DNA of 42,467 nt from UBA1046 sp964624395 (GTDB lineage: Bacteria > Bacillota > Clostridia > Saccharofermentanales > DTU023): NCBI GenBank assembly GCA_964624395.1, contig CAZUWY010000005.1:1-42467 (forward strand). Direction: 5' to 3'. A model generated the notes under the pieces. That model searched no databases, was not told the origin of the DNA, and worked only from the letters and a program-made list of their open reading frames with translations. Shown here piece after piece: positions 31,116 to 39,032 of the stretch. Numbering within the stretch: the first letter of the stretch is position 1; each line of letters starts with the position of its first letter. Both the position numbers and the translations under genes were made by a program.

Positions 31116-32516
31116 CTACATGCCATGCCGGGAACGACGCAGGTAACGCAGATAAAAATAGATGCGTAAAATATTGCGGATTAGATAAATTGCCATCAAA
31201 AAGATCAAAGCCAACACTAAAATAAACAATACTCTGGCCAGATTGGGATTATTATTTAAATTTTGCAAAAAGAAATCTATCTGCAGTCTTGAGGCCAGTA
31301 TACTGCGGTCCGGCCCGACATTAACTGTAATTTTCATCCCATTTTTAAGCGTGTAAAGCACCTGACCGGTAATGGTTCCGGCTGTCAGAGGGAGAAGATA
31401 GGGGGGATTTCCCACATATTGAATCTCCTGGGTTAAAAAGAGATCTTCCTCGGGATGTAAAAATTCAATCGTTTCAAGATAGACCAGTTCAAAAACCTCA
31501 CCGTTTTGGGCCCTCTCCCTTAAGCCCTCCATCTTTTCGCCCTTTGTCACCAAGGGAGTCGTCTCATAATAATTGTCAATGGCCGAATAAAGACGGATCG
31601 TGTCCTGAATCATAATGCTTTTTCCGGCCGATACAACAACACTTATAATCGAATAGCCTTCCTTGGTTGTGCCAGTGGTTATGGTTACACTGCTATCGGC
31701 CTGGACATTAAAGGCCAGATTTACCTGCCCCTCGCTCAGGGTCCAGAGGCGGCTGATAGGGGAGCGCATGGAGACCAGACGCTGGCCGTCGACATCGACG
31801 GTGAGGAAAGCCTCGTATGTTTCAAGCCATTCCATCACCAGCGGGAGGCGCTGCATATTGAGCATCAGCTTGACGAGATCCGCAGCAGTGGTGGTATTTT
31901 TAGAGCCTGGGCTTCGGCCGGAGCTATTTTGAGCCAGGCGCAGGCTCTTGAGCTCGGTATTTTCCAGACCTATCTCTTCAGCTCTTTCATTTAATAAAGC
32001 CAGGCAGCTGCTTTCATCACCCGCCAATGCTTCGGCAATAGCTACAGCAGCACCGTCAGAGTCATAAAAAAGCATCCGGTAGATAAGATAGGCTAAGGGA
32101 AATTTTTGCCCACCGGCCAAATTAATCTCAGCGGGAGCATTAGTTGCCAGCTGGCGGTCGGCCACTGCGGCACGGCTGCTGATTAAAAGCAGCTGATCGC
32201 TTTCCAGCTTTTCAGCCGCCAGCATAATCAAAAAGAGTCTGGAGATGCCGGGAAGATCTAGTTCGCCCAGTAAATTGTCACCATAGAGAAACTGTTCCCA
32301 TTTGCTGTCATAGACAGCTACGCTTGCCAGATTGTGTTCAAATTTAAGCTCCCTGTAAATCAGGCTGGAATTAAAACTATCCTCTCCGATCTCTGCGGCC
32401 CAAAGCGCTTTTGGAAAAAGCAGCGGCAGCAAAACAAGGCAGATGGCCAGCAGGCAGCAAATCAATGCTTTGCCGCCCTTTAGAATTTTTCTGGTCCCAG
32501 CTTTCATCTCGCTCAT
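31116..32516 (-). CDS. D,D-carboxypeptidase-fold (peptidase S11/PBP5-like) membrane protein, catalytic motifs lost
   Basis: 466 residues. An N-terminal signal or anchor helix (residues 17-41), an S11-like domain (residues 60-300), a PBP5-type C-terminal beta domain (about 330-410) and a C-terminal membrane helix (429-450) with a basic tail are visible. Family landmarks align: ISRLF where ASxTK is expected (S92, Lys replaced by F95), YDSDGAAVAIAEALAG where SxN-D-AA is expected (S153, Asn replaced by G155), and ITTGTTKEGY where the K-T-G motif is expected (Lys replaced by T280). All three active-site motifs are broken, so D,D-carboxypeptidase activity is unlikely. A peptidoglycan-binding or scaffold role is inferred. 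Confidence 0.75.
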   Translation of the reverse strand: MSEMKAGTRKILKGGKALICCLLAICLVLLPLLFPKALWAAEIGEDSFNSSLIYRELKFEHNLASVAVYDSKWEQFLYGDNLLGELDLPGISRLFLIMLAAEKLESDQLLLISSRAAVADRQLATNAPAEINLAGGQKFPLAYLIYRMLFYDSDGAAVAIAEALAGDESSCLALLNERAEEIGLENTELKSLRLAQNSSGRSPGSKNTTTAADLVKLMLNMQRLPLVMEWLETYEAFLTVDVDGQRLVSMRSPISRLWTLSEGQVNLAFNVQADSSVTITTGTTKEGYSIISVVVSAGKSIMIQDTIRLYSAIDNYYETTPLVTKGEKMEGLRERAQNGEVFELVYLETIEFLHPEEDLFLTQEIQYVGNPPYLLPLTAGTITGQVLYTLKNGMKITVNVGPDRSILASRLQIDFFLQNLNNNPNLARVLFILVLALIFLMAIYLIRNILRIYFYLRYLRRSRHGM

Positions 32517-32656
32517 TTTTGCTCCCGCTTTATCTGGCTAATATTATATCTCATTCGCTTAACTCTGCGCCCAGTATATCATCTCGTAAATAGTGCCGGC
32601 CCCTTTAAGAAATCAATCTTTTGTTTTCTAATCCGCTATAATAATATAAGACAACT

Positions 32657-32729
32657 GCTTTGGATCACGCTCAAGCTTTAGATATTACTTAGGCTGTAGA
32701 TATCACTCAGACTTTAGATCTTGCTATAG
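32657..32729 (+). repeat. Four degenerate 18-bp tandem repeats upstream of the M28-type gene
   Basis: Units start at 32657, 32675, 32693 and 32711 and read like GCTTTAGATATTACTTAG; the last is 19 bases. The strongest shared core is CT-x-TAGAT. They end seven bases before the ATG at 32737 and fill the shared region of two divergent genes. A multi-site operator or a decaying minisatellite are both possible. Confidence 0.65.
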
Positions 32730-32736
32730 GAAATTT

Positions 32737-34272
32737 ATGAATAAATTATTGTCTTTTACAAAAATTAAAGGCCCTGCCCTCAGCCGAAAGCTCAGCTTCC
32801 TGCTTATTGCTGTTTTAATTCTGTTCAGCTTTAATGCCTGCAGCCAGCAGGGAGTCAAAAAGGAGAAATATGCAAATTATGGCAGCTCTGGTTCAGAGAT
32901 TGCCCTTGAGCTCGCCCATAGCTATCCCTACCGCAGCCCGGGCTCTTTGCAAGAAAGGGCAGCGGCAGAATTCCTCGCTGGCAAATTACAGGAGCTGGGA
33001 TACTTTGTCGTTTTACAAGAATTCGGTTACACAGACTCTGCCGGGATTTATAAAAGATCGCAAAATATTGTCTGCCAGCTGGACGGTACAGGTTTTATCA
33101 AACTGAGTGAAGAGGGTGAGGACACCAAGCTAAGCATCGATAGACGCTGGAATTTGATCGGAGCCCATTATGATGTGGCGGTTACAGGACCCGATTATTT
33201 GCCGGCAAGTGAAGAGAAAAAGGAAGAATCCGAGGAAATTGCAGCTGAAGAGGTTGACTTTGAGGCTGAAGAAGAACTTGAGGATAAAGAGGGCGAGCCT
33301 TCTGCTGAAGATGAGCCAGACTCTGAAATTGATGCCGGTTTAGATCTAGATCAAGAGCTTCCTTCTGATCTGGCCGATCTTGATAAAAGTTCCTGGCAGA
33401 TCAAGCAGGAGATCAAGCAGCCTTTGGATTTTGGCGATTTTGACGGCATCCATAATAATGCCTCTGGCGTGGCCAGCGTTATCACGGCTGCCCAAATCAT
33501 GCAAGAGGACAAGCCGGGCTACGATATCCGTTTTGTCCTCTTTGGTGCTGGCTCTGACAATCATGCCGGTGCCAGAGCATACCTGGCCAATCTGCCTGCC
33601 GAAGATCGTCTGAGCTTTGAGGCCATGTACAATGTCGAGGGCATCTATGCCGGAGATAAAGTCTATGCTCATGCCGGTACAAATTCTGTCCTGACGGGCA
33701 ACAAGAAAAACTATGAATTCAGGCGCAAGCTTTATGAAGTCACAGATGTCTTCTATAAATACCAGCTCAACACAAATAACGGCTATTCACTTTACACCAA
33801 TCAATCCGGCTTAAGAGTCAATGCCGGCAAGGGAGGAAGCAGTATTTTCTCGGAGTGGACCTCTAAATCCTCAGATCACACTCCTTTTGATCTCGAGGGC
33901 ATTCCAGTAGTTTTCATTGAATCGGGAGAATATAATATTAAAAACCTGGATGAGCTGGGCATAGAGAGTAAAAATCCCAGTTTCAGCAGCACCGAGGGCA
34001 GGATTTCCGGCACTGCCTTTGACTCTTCCAGCTATCTGGAAGCCCTGTTCATGGATATGGCCAAAATTTCAGAAATGGACTATCTCTTTTTAAGTCCCAC
34101 AGTAGGACCCACAGCTGCTCAAAAAGATGATATTTCGGCCAGCCAAGAGGAGGAGGAAGTCATAGAGATGAAAGATTTGCCCCGCCTTGAGCAGCGCATT
34201 AACAACACGGCCTTTTTGCTCGTCAAAGCCATGCAAAGAGAGCCTGCGGGCACTAAACTGATCAGGAGGTGA
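32737..34272 (+). CDS. M28 peptidase-fold lipoprotein-like protein with acidic insert; metal ligands altered
   Basis: 511 residues. A signal segment ends in a lipobox-like SFNAC (Cys35), so it is probably an exported lipoprotein. The M28 fold is recognisable: GAHYD (H144), NNASG (240-244), FGAGSDNHAGARAYL (269-283), YNVEG and SDHTPF (H381). Against the M28 pattern, the bridging Asp of DNASG is Asn240, the catalytic Glu-Glu pair of FGAEE is Gly272-Ser273 and the Asp of NxD is Glu301; only the two His ligands remain. An acidic insert (about residues 155-215) separates H144 from NNASG. A zinc aminopeptidase would not be expected to work. The ATG follows AGGA at short spacing. Confidence 0.75.
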   Translation: MNKLLSFTKIKGPALSRKLSFLLIAVLILFSFNACSQQGVKKEKYANYGSSGSEIALELAHSYPYRSPGSLQERAAAEFLAGKLQELGYFVVLQEFGYTDSAGIYKRSQNIVCQLDGTGFIKLSEEGEDTKLSIDRRWNLIGAHYDVAVTGPDYLPASEEKKEESEEIAAEEVDFEAEEELEDKEGEPSAEDEPDSEIDAGLDLDQELPSDLADLDKSSWQIKQEIKQPLDFGDFDGIHNNASGVASVITAAQIMQEDKPGYDIRFVLFGAGSDNHAGARAYLANLPAEDRLSFEAMYNVEGIYAGDKVYAHAGTNSVLTGNKKNYEFRRKLYEVTDVFYKYQLNTNNGYSLYTNQSGLRVNAGKGGSSIFSEWTSKSSDHTPFDLEGIPVVFIESGEYNIKNLDELGIESKNPSFSSTEGRISGTAFDSSSYLEALFMDMAKISEMDYLFLSPTVGPTAAQKDDISASQEEEEVIEMKDLPRLEQRINNTAFLLVKAMQREPAGTKLIRR

Positions 34273-34276
34273 TCAG

Positions 34277-34771
34277 ATGTTAAATATTCTTCAAGCCGCC
34301 AGTCTAGCCGGGCTTCCTGCCTGGGCATTCTGGCTTATTATCCTGATAGCAGCAACAATTATTGAACTTACCACCATAAATCTAGTTTCAATCTGGTTTG
34401 CCGCCGCTGCTCTGATCTCTTTGGCCCTGGATCTTTTGCAGTTAAATCTTACAGTGCAGATAATAGTCTTTATTTTAGTCTCAGCTATCGGCTTTGCTAT
34501 TTTTATCTTTTTAGTCAGACCACATTTTTCTGGCGCCGGTAAAAGTATCATTGCCACCAATGCCGATCGAATACTGGGGCAAGAGGGAATTGTTACCGAA
34601 AGAATTGCCCCTTTGGAGGGCAAGGGACAGGTCCAGGTGCTGGGACAGATCTGGAGTGCCCGCTCTAAAGACAGCAGTATAATTGCCAGCGGCAGTTTAG
34701 TCATCGTTAGAGATATTGCCGGAGTTCATGCCATTGTTGAACAAGTCGATGATCAAAATGGCATCGTTTAG
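34277..34771 (+). CDS. NfeD-family membrane protein (short form)
   Basis: 164 residues. Two or three membrane helices (residues 15-80), then a C-terminal OB-fold (GQEGIVTERIAPLEGKGQVQV, IWSARSKDSSIIASGSLVIV) as in short NfeD proteins. It starts after a very strong AGGAGGTGATC site that overlaps the end of the preceding gene. NfeD proteins work with SPFH/stomatin partners in membrane microdomains, and the next gene encodes one. Confidence 0.9.
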   Translation: MLNILQAASLAGLPAWAFWLIILIAATIIELTTINLVSIWFAAAALISLALDLLQLNLTVQIIVFILVSAIGFAIFIFLVRPHFSGAGKSIIATNADRILGQEGIVTERIAPLEGKGQVQVLGQIWSARSKDSSIIASGSLVIVRDIAGVHAIVEQVDDQNGIV

Positions 34772-34809
34772 TATCTATTGTTACAGCTAATTATTATAGA
34801 GAGGTTATT

Positions 34810-35778
34810 ATGGCGATCTTAAATCTTTTACAGACATATCCAGTAGTTTTGGCAGCCAGCGGTGGTCTTGTCGGTCTCTTCATCTTTTTGGCCATCTTGC
34901 TCTTGTTTATCATCCTGCTGATTCGCAATGTTAGAATAGTTCCCCAGGCCATGACTTTTGTGATCGAAAGACTTGGCACATATAATTCCACCTGGCAGAC
35001 CGGTATTCATATCAAGCTGCCCTTTGTCGACAGAGTGGCCAAGGTGATCTCCCTCAAAGAAAAGGTGGCGGATTTTGACCCGCAGGCGGTTATCACCAAG
35101 GATAATGTCACCATGCAAATTGACACCGTTATTTTCTACCAGGTGATTGACTCCAAGCTTTATACCTACGGCATCGAAGATCCTATTTTAGCGATTGAAA
35201 ATCTCTCCGCTACAACACTGAGAAATCTGATCGGTGATCTGGAACTGGATGAGACTTTGACCTCGCGCGATGTCATCAACACCAATATGCGCCAGATCCT
35301 TGATGTGGCCACAGATCCCTGGGGCATCAAAGTCAACCGGGTCGAGCTCAAAAACATCTCGCCGCCCAGAGAAATCCAGCAGGCCATGGAGCGGCAGATG
35401 AAAGCTGAGAGAGAAAAAAGAGAGAAAATCCTGATCGCCGAAGGAACCAAAGAAGCGACCATCAGGGAGGCGGAAGGTGACAAGGAAGCCGCTATCCTCA
35501 GGGCGGAAGCTAAAAAGCAGCAGGCCATCAGGGAGGCGGAAGGACAGGCTCAGGCCATTTTAGCTGTCCAGGAGGCCACCGCTAAAGGAATGAAAATGAT
35601 CAAAGATGTCAATGCTGATGAGGCCCTGATTGCTTTGCGCGGTCTTGAAACCATGGCTAAAGTTGCCGACGGCAGAGCGACAAAAATTATTATCCCTTCA
35701 AATCTTCAGGGTCTGGCTGGACTTGCTCAAACATTCAGCAGCATCATCAAAGATGCAGATCCCGAAAGCGAGAAATAA
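34810..35778 (+). CDS. SPFH/band-7 (stomatin, QmcA-like) protein
   Basis: 322 residues. An N-terminal membrane helix (about residues 20-40) precedes the SPFH domain (VPQAMTFVIERLGTYNSTWQ, HIKLPFVDRVAKVISLKEKV) and a long Glu/Ala/Lys coiled coil (about 190-260) ending in a hydrophobic oligomerisation segment. It forms membrane rings or scaffolds with NfeD. ATG 34810 follows GAGAGG. The gene is directly followed by hemW, its TAA touching the TTG start. Confidence 0.93.
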   Translation: MAILNLLQTYPVVLAASGGLVGLFIFLAILLLFIILLIRNVRIVPQAMTFVIERLGTYNSTWQTGIHIKLPFVDRVAKVISLKEKVADFDPQAVITKDNVTMQIDTVIFYQVIDSKLYTYGIEDPILAIENLSATTLRNLIGDLELDETLTSRDVINTNMRQILDVATDPWGIKVNRVELKNISPPREIQQAMERQMKAEREKREKILIAEGTKEATIREAEGDKEAAILRAEAKKQQAIREAEGQAQAILAVQEATAKGMKMIKDVNADEALIALRGLETMAKVADGRATKIIIPSNLQGLAGLAQTFSSIIKDADPESEK

Positions 35779-36942
35779 TTGCAAAACACCTATGCAGCCA
35801 GACAGCCTGTAACCTCTGTCTATATCCATGTTCCTTTCTGCCTGAAAAAATGTGATTACTGCGATTTTTACTCAACTATTTTTAATCAGACAGCAGTGGA
35901 CAGATGGCAGGAGGGCATCTTAAAAGAGATATCCCTATTAAAAGAAAAGGCTGACAAAGCTGAATTTAATGCAGGTAAAATTAAAACTATATATTTTGGC
36001 GGCGGCACTCCTTCTTTGCTGCCGCCTTTTATTTATCAGCAGCAGCTCGACCTGCTGGAGAAAACATTTGGCCTGGATCCAGCGGCTGAAATCACACTCG
36101 AGGCCAATCCGGGCGTTTTGCACTCATTTTCCTCCTACCGGCAAATTGGTATCAATAGAATCAGTTTTGGACTGCAAACTGCATCAGACAGGCTTTTACA
36201 ACTGCTAGGACGTAACGGTAGCGCCGATATCTTTAAGAGAGATATACTCAGGGCCAGCCAGGCCGGCTTTACCAGAATCAGTGCTGATCTGATGATCGGA
36301 CTGCCAGAGCAAAAATTTGCTGATCTAGAGGAGGCAATTTCTCTTTTGCTCTCTTTACCCATCAATCATATCTCCTACTACAGCCTTACCCTGGCTGAAG
36401 GGACTAAATTTTGGCCCAGATATAAAGATTCTGATCTTTTGCCCTCTGATGACCTAGAAAGGGAAATGTACCACTATCTTTTGGCCAGACTAAAAGAAGA
36501 GGATATCTGGCCCTATGAGATCAGCAATGCCAGCAAAAGGGGAGAGGAGAGCCTTCACAATCAGGTCTACTGGCGTGCTGACAGCTATATGGGGCTGGGT
36601 CCCGCTGCCCATAGTTATCTGGGCGGGATCAGAGCAGCCAATCCTCCCTCACTGACTAAATGGCTGGGGCTGCTGGCGGAAGGTAAAAGCTCTTTTTTTG
36701 AAATCGAAAGCATCGATGAGGACAAGGCCAGAATTGAAAGTATTATTTTAGGCCTGAGGATGCTTTCAGGTGTAAATTTTTCTGATTTTTACCAGCGGCA
36801 TCAAATTGATCTTAACCAGCTCTTTGCTGCCCAGATAGAAAAACTAAAAGCAAGAAATCTCTTAACTGTTGATGAAACAGGCATCCGCCTCTCTTCTTTA
36901 GGGCTCGATCTGGCCAACCAGGTCTGGCTGGAATTCATCTAA
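35779..36942 (+). CDS. hemW: HemW-type radical SAM heme chaperone
   Basis: 387 residues. The start is taken as TTG 35779, immediately after the previous stop; no ATG or GTG lies before the first core motif YIHVPFC. The radical-SAM cysteines are CLKKCDYC, and the residue after the third Cys is Asp-Phe, without the fourth Cys of true oxygen-independent coproporphyrinogen oxidase (HemN), which points to HemW. GGGTPSLL, SFGLQT and GLPEQ follow. The same order, hemW then hrcA-grpE-dnaK-dnaJ, occurs in Bacillus. Confidence 0.92.
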   Translation: MQNTYAARQPVTSVYIHVPFCLKKCDYCDFYSTIFNQTAVDRWQEGILKEISLLKEKADKAEFNAGKIKTIYFGGGTPSLLPPFIYQQQLDLLEKTFGLDPAAEITLEANPGVLHSFSSYRQIGINRISFGLQTASDRLLQLLGRNGSADIFKRDILRASQAGFTRISADLMIGLPEQKFADLEEAISLLLSLPINHISYYSLTLAEGTKFWPRYKDSDLLPSDDLEREMYHYLLARLKEEDIWPYEISNASKRGEESLHNQVYWRADSYMGLGPAAHSYLGGIRAANPPSLTKWLGLLAEGKSSFFEIESIDEDKARIESIILGLRMLSGVNFSDFYQRHQIDLNQLFAAQIEKLKARNLLTVDETGIRLSSLGLDLANQVWLEFI

Positions 36943-37018
36943 TTGGCCCAGCTTAACTCGAGACAAATAACCGGTAAATAGAGGAAATTTATATTTTGTA
37001 ACAGATAATACTTGCCAA

Positions 37019-37047
37019 TTGACAGCAGCATTGTCAGGTAGTACTAT
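37019..37047 (+). promoter_or_regulatory. Sigma-A promoter of the hrcA-dnaK operon
   Basis: TTGACA (37019-37024), a 17-base spacer and TACTAT (37042-37047) form a strong promoter. Transcription would start near 37054, inside the CIRCE element. Confidence 0.88.
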
Positions 37048-37051
37048 GTGC

Positions 37052-37078
37052 TTAGCACTCGGGCATCCCGAGTGCTAA
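37052..37078. promoter_or_regulatory. CIRCE operator (HrcA binding site)
   Basis: TTAGCACTC (37052-37060) and GAGTGCTAA (37070-37078) are a perfect consensus CIRCE with a 9-base spacer. It overlaps the predicted transcription start, so HrcA bound here blocks the operon until heat shock. Confidence 0.98.
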
Positions 37079-37105
37079 TTTCGAGTGAAGGGGGATACGG
37101 TTGTG

Positions 37106-38260
37106 ATGGACGAACGCAAAAAATGGCTCTTAAAGACAATTGTAGAAGATTATGTAGAAACCGCCGAACCGGTTGGTTCCAAGGTCTTGACCGCCCGTCA
37201 CAAACTCGATATCAGCCCGGCAACTGTCAGAAATGACATGGCTGAATTAGAAGAGAGCGGCTACCTGGAAAAGCCCCATACCTCATCCGGACGTGTGCCC
37301 TCAGATAAAGGCTATCGGGCCTATATTGAAGATCTTTTAGTTTTGGAACCTTTATCCGCCGGCAGGGCTGAGCGGATTAGAAAGCTTTTGACTGATGCCA
37401 TGACAGAGGCGCGTGATCTGATTGAAAAGGCTGCTTCGATCCTGTCAGAGCAGTCCAACTATGTGTCTGTTGTGCTCACACCCCGCTATGCTGATTCATC
37501 CTTGCAGCAGCTGAAAATCCTGCAGATCGAGCCGGGAAGAGCCCTGATTGTTGTTGTTTTATCCGAGGGCATCATCAAGGATCGCGTTGTCAGGATCCCC
37601 AATTTGATTACTGAAACGCAATTAATTGAGCTGTCGGCAGTAATTGAAAAAAGCCTCAGGGGCCAAAAGCTGGATAATATCACCTTGATAACCATCACAG
37701 CAGCGGCTGATGGCAGCAATATTCCGGAAGCCATGCTCAACCAGGTGCTTTATGAGGCCTATGTCTCAATCAAGCAGGCCGGTCACCTCGATATGTACCT
37801 GCAGGGCCAGCACAGGGTCTTAAATCAGCCGGAATTTCATGACGTCGAAAAGGCGCACAGATTTTTGGCCACCTTAAATAAAGAGCATCTAGTGGCATCC
37901 TATCTCGATGACTGGCTCTCCAGAGAGCTGATAGCTTTATCGCCCCCAGAGGAAGCGGAAGGCCAAATTGAGGAGAAAAAGGATGATGCTGCTGGAAAGC
38001 CTGCCTTCATGGTGCGCATCGGCCAGGAAATTGCTTTGGAGGGGATGGAGGACTGCTCTTTCATCACCACCACCTATAGAATCGGCGGTGAACTCTCCGG
38101 TCAAATCTGCCTGATCGGACCGCGCAGGATGCCTTATAGCCGTACCATCTCGCAGATCAGCTTTGTCAATCAGGCTCTTACAGATGAGATCAAAGAAAGA
38201 TACAGCCTGAAAGAGACAAAGGCAAATGCCGGGGCCGACGAGAGCCTGACTGAAAATTAG
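37106..38260 (+). CDS. hrcA: Heat-inducible transcription repressor HrcA
   Basis: The start is taken as ATG 37106 (384 residues); GTG 37103 is nearly as good, eight bases after AAGGGGG (37088-37094). An in-frame GTG at 37085 lies before that site. The N-terminal winged helix (VGSKVLTARHKLDISPATVRNDMAELEESGYL, HTSSGRVPSDKGYR) is diagnostic. The rest is the GAF-like dimer domain and inserted domain. A short acidic insert (EEAEGQIEEKKDDAAG) in the last third is unusual. It represses its own operon at CIRCE, with GroEL as the usual modulator. Confidence 0.96.
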   Translation: MDERKKWLLKTIVEDYVETAEPVGSKVLTARHKLDISPATVRNDMAELEESGYLEKPHTSSGRVPSDKGYRAYIEDLLVLEPLSAGRAERIRKLLTDAMTEARDLIEKAASILSEQSNYVSVVLTPRYADSSLQQLKILQIEPGRALIVVVLSEGIIKDRVVRIPNLITETQLIELSAVIEKSLRGQKLDNITLITITAAADGSNIPEAMLNQVLYEAYVSIKQAGHLDMYLQGQHRVLNQPEFHDVEKAHRFLATLNKEHLVASYLDDWLSRELIALSPPEEAEGQIEEKKDDAAGKPAFMVRIGQEIALEGMEDCSFITTTYRIGGELSGQICLIGPRRMPYSRTISQISFVNQALTDEIKERYSLKETKANAGADESLTEN

Positions 38261-38282
38261 TTTATAAAAAACTTTAAGAGTT

Positions 38283-38332
38283 TTGAAAATTTGGAAAAAC
38301 TTTGAAAATAGGAAAACTTGAAAATAGGAAAA
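38283..38332 (+). repeat. Three degenerate tandem repeats before grpE
   Basis: Units TTGAAAATTTGGAAAAAC (38283-38300), TTTGAAAATAGGAAAAC (38301-38317) and TTGAAAATAGGAAAAG (38318-38333) follow each other directly. The last two share 15 identical bases. They fill the gap between hrcA and the grpE ribosome binding site (GGAGGG, 38335-38340). Confidence 0.7.
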
Positions 38333-38343
38333 GTGGAGGGAAT

Positions 38344-38934
38344 ATGGATAAGGCCAAAGCAAATAAGAGCAAAGATAATTATGCAAAGAGTGAAAATGAC
38401 TGCCCGCCTGATCAGGACTTAGAGCAAAAGACAGAAACTATGCTGGAAGATGATGCTCTGGATGAAGCAAAAGATGAAATGGATCATCTGACTGAAATGG
38501 AAGGCAGATTCAAGGAGCTGGAAGATAAATATCTTCGTCTCGCTGCTGAATACGATAATTTCAGACGGCGCACACGCAAGGAAAAGGAAGCTCTTTATTC
38601 TGATTCGATCACTGATGTGGTCTGCGGCTTTTTGCCTGTCGCCGATAATATTGACCGGGCCTTGTCACAGCTGCCAGAAGAAATGAGTGCCGAAATGAAA
38701 TCGTTTTATGAAGGTGTGCATCTAATCAGAAAGCAGTTTGACGAAGTCTTGCTCGCTTTTGGCGTTGAAGAAATCAAGGCCCTGGGAGAGGGCTTTGACC
38801 CCAACTATCATAATGCGGTCTCCCATATCCAAGATGACCGCTTTGGGGAACAAGAAATTACAGAAGTTTTTGAGCGCGGCTACAAAAGGGCAGACCGCGT
38901 CCTGCGCTATACGATAGTGCAGGTGGCTAATTAG
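38344..38934 (+). CDS. grpE: Nucleotide exchange factor GrpE
   Basis: The start is ATG 38344, just after GGAGGG (38335-38340); the in-frame ATG at 38302 lies in the tandem repeats. The product is 196 residues. An acidic, disordered N-terminus precedes the long helix (LEDKYLRLAAEYDNFRRRT) and the beta-domain motif (GEGFDPNYHNAVSH, VLRYTIVQVAN). It releases ADP from DnaK as a dimer in the cytoplasm. Confidence 0.96.
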   Translation: MDKAKANKSKDNYAKSENDCPPDQDLEQKTETMLEDDALDEAKDEMDHLTEMEGRFKELEDKYLRLAAEYDNFRRRTRKEKEALYSDSITDVVCGFLPVADNIDRALSQLPEEMSAEMKSFYEGVHLIRKQFDEVLLAFGVEEIKALGEGFDPNYHNAVSHIQDDRFGEQEITEVFERGYKRADRVLRYTIVQVAN

Positions 38935-38957
38935 GATTGATTCGCCCAGCGATTAAC

Positions 38958-38993
38958 TAATAAATAAATTAATAAATAAATTAATAAATAAAT
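38958..38993 (+). repeat. Three perfect 12-bp tandem repeats between grpE and dnaK
   Basis: TAATAAATAAAT occurs three times without change (38958-38969, 38970-38981, 38982-38993), followed by a partial AAAT. The block is pure A/T and carries TAA in all three frames. Confidence 0.9.
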
Positions 38994-39032
38994 AAATGAA
39001 AATTACTCATAAATGAGCAGAAAGAGGATATT

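Noticed and set aside
35779..36942. Oxygen-independent coproporphyrinogen oxidase (HemN).
   Set aside because: The fourth cysteine after the CxxxCxxC motif is missing and the gene order matches hemW.
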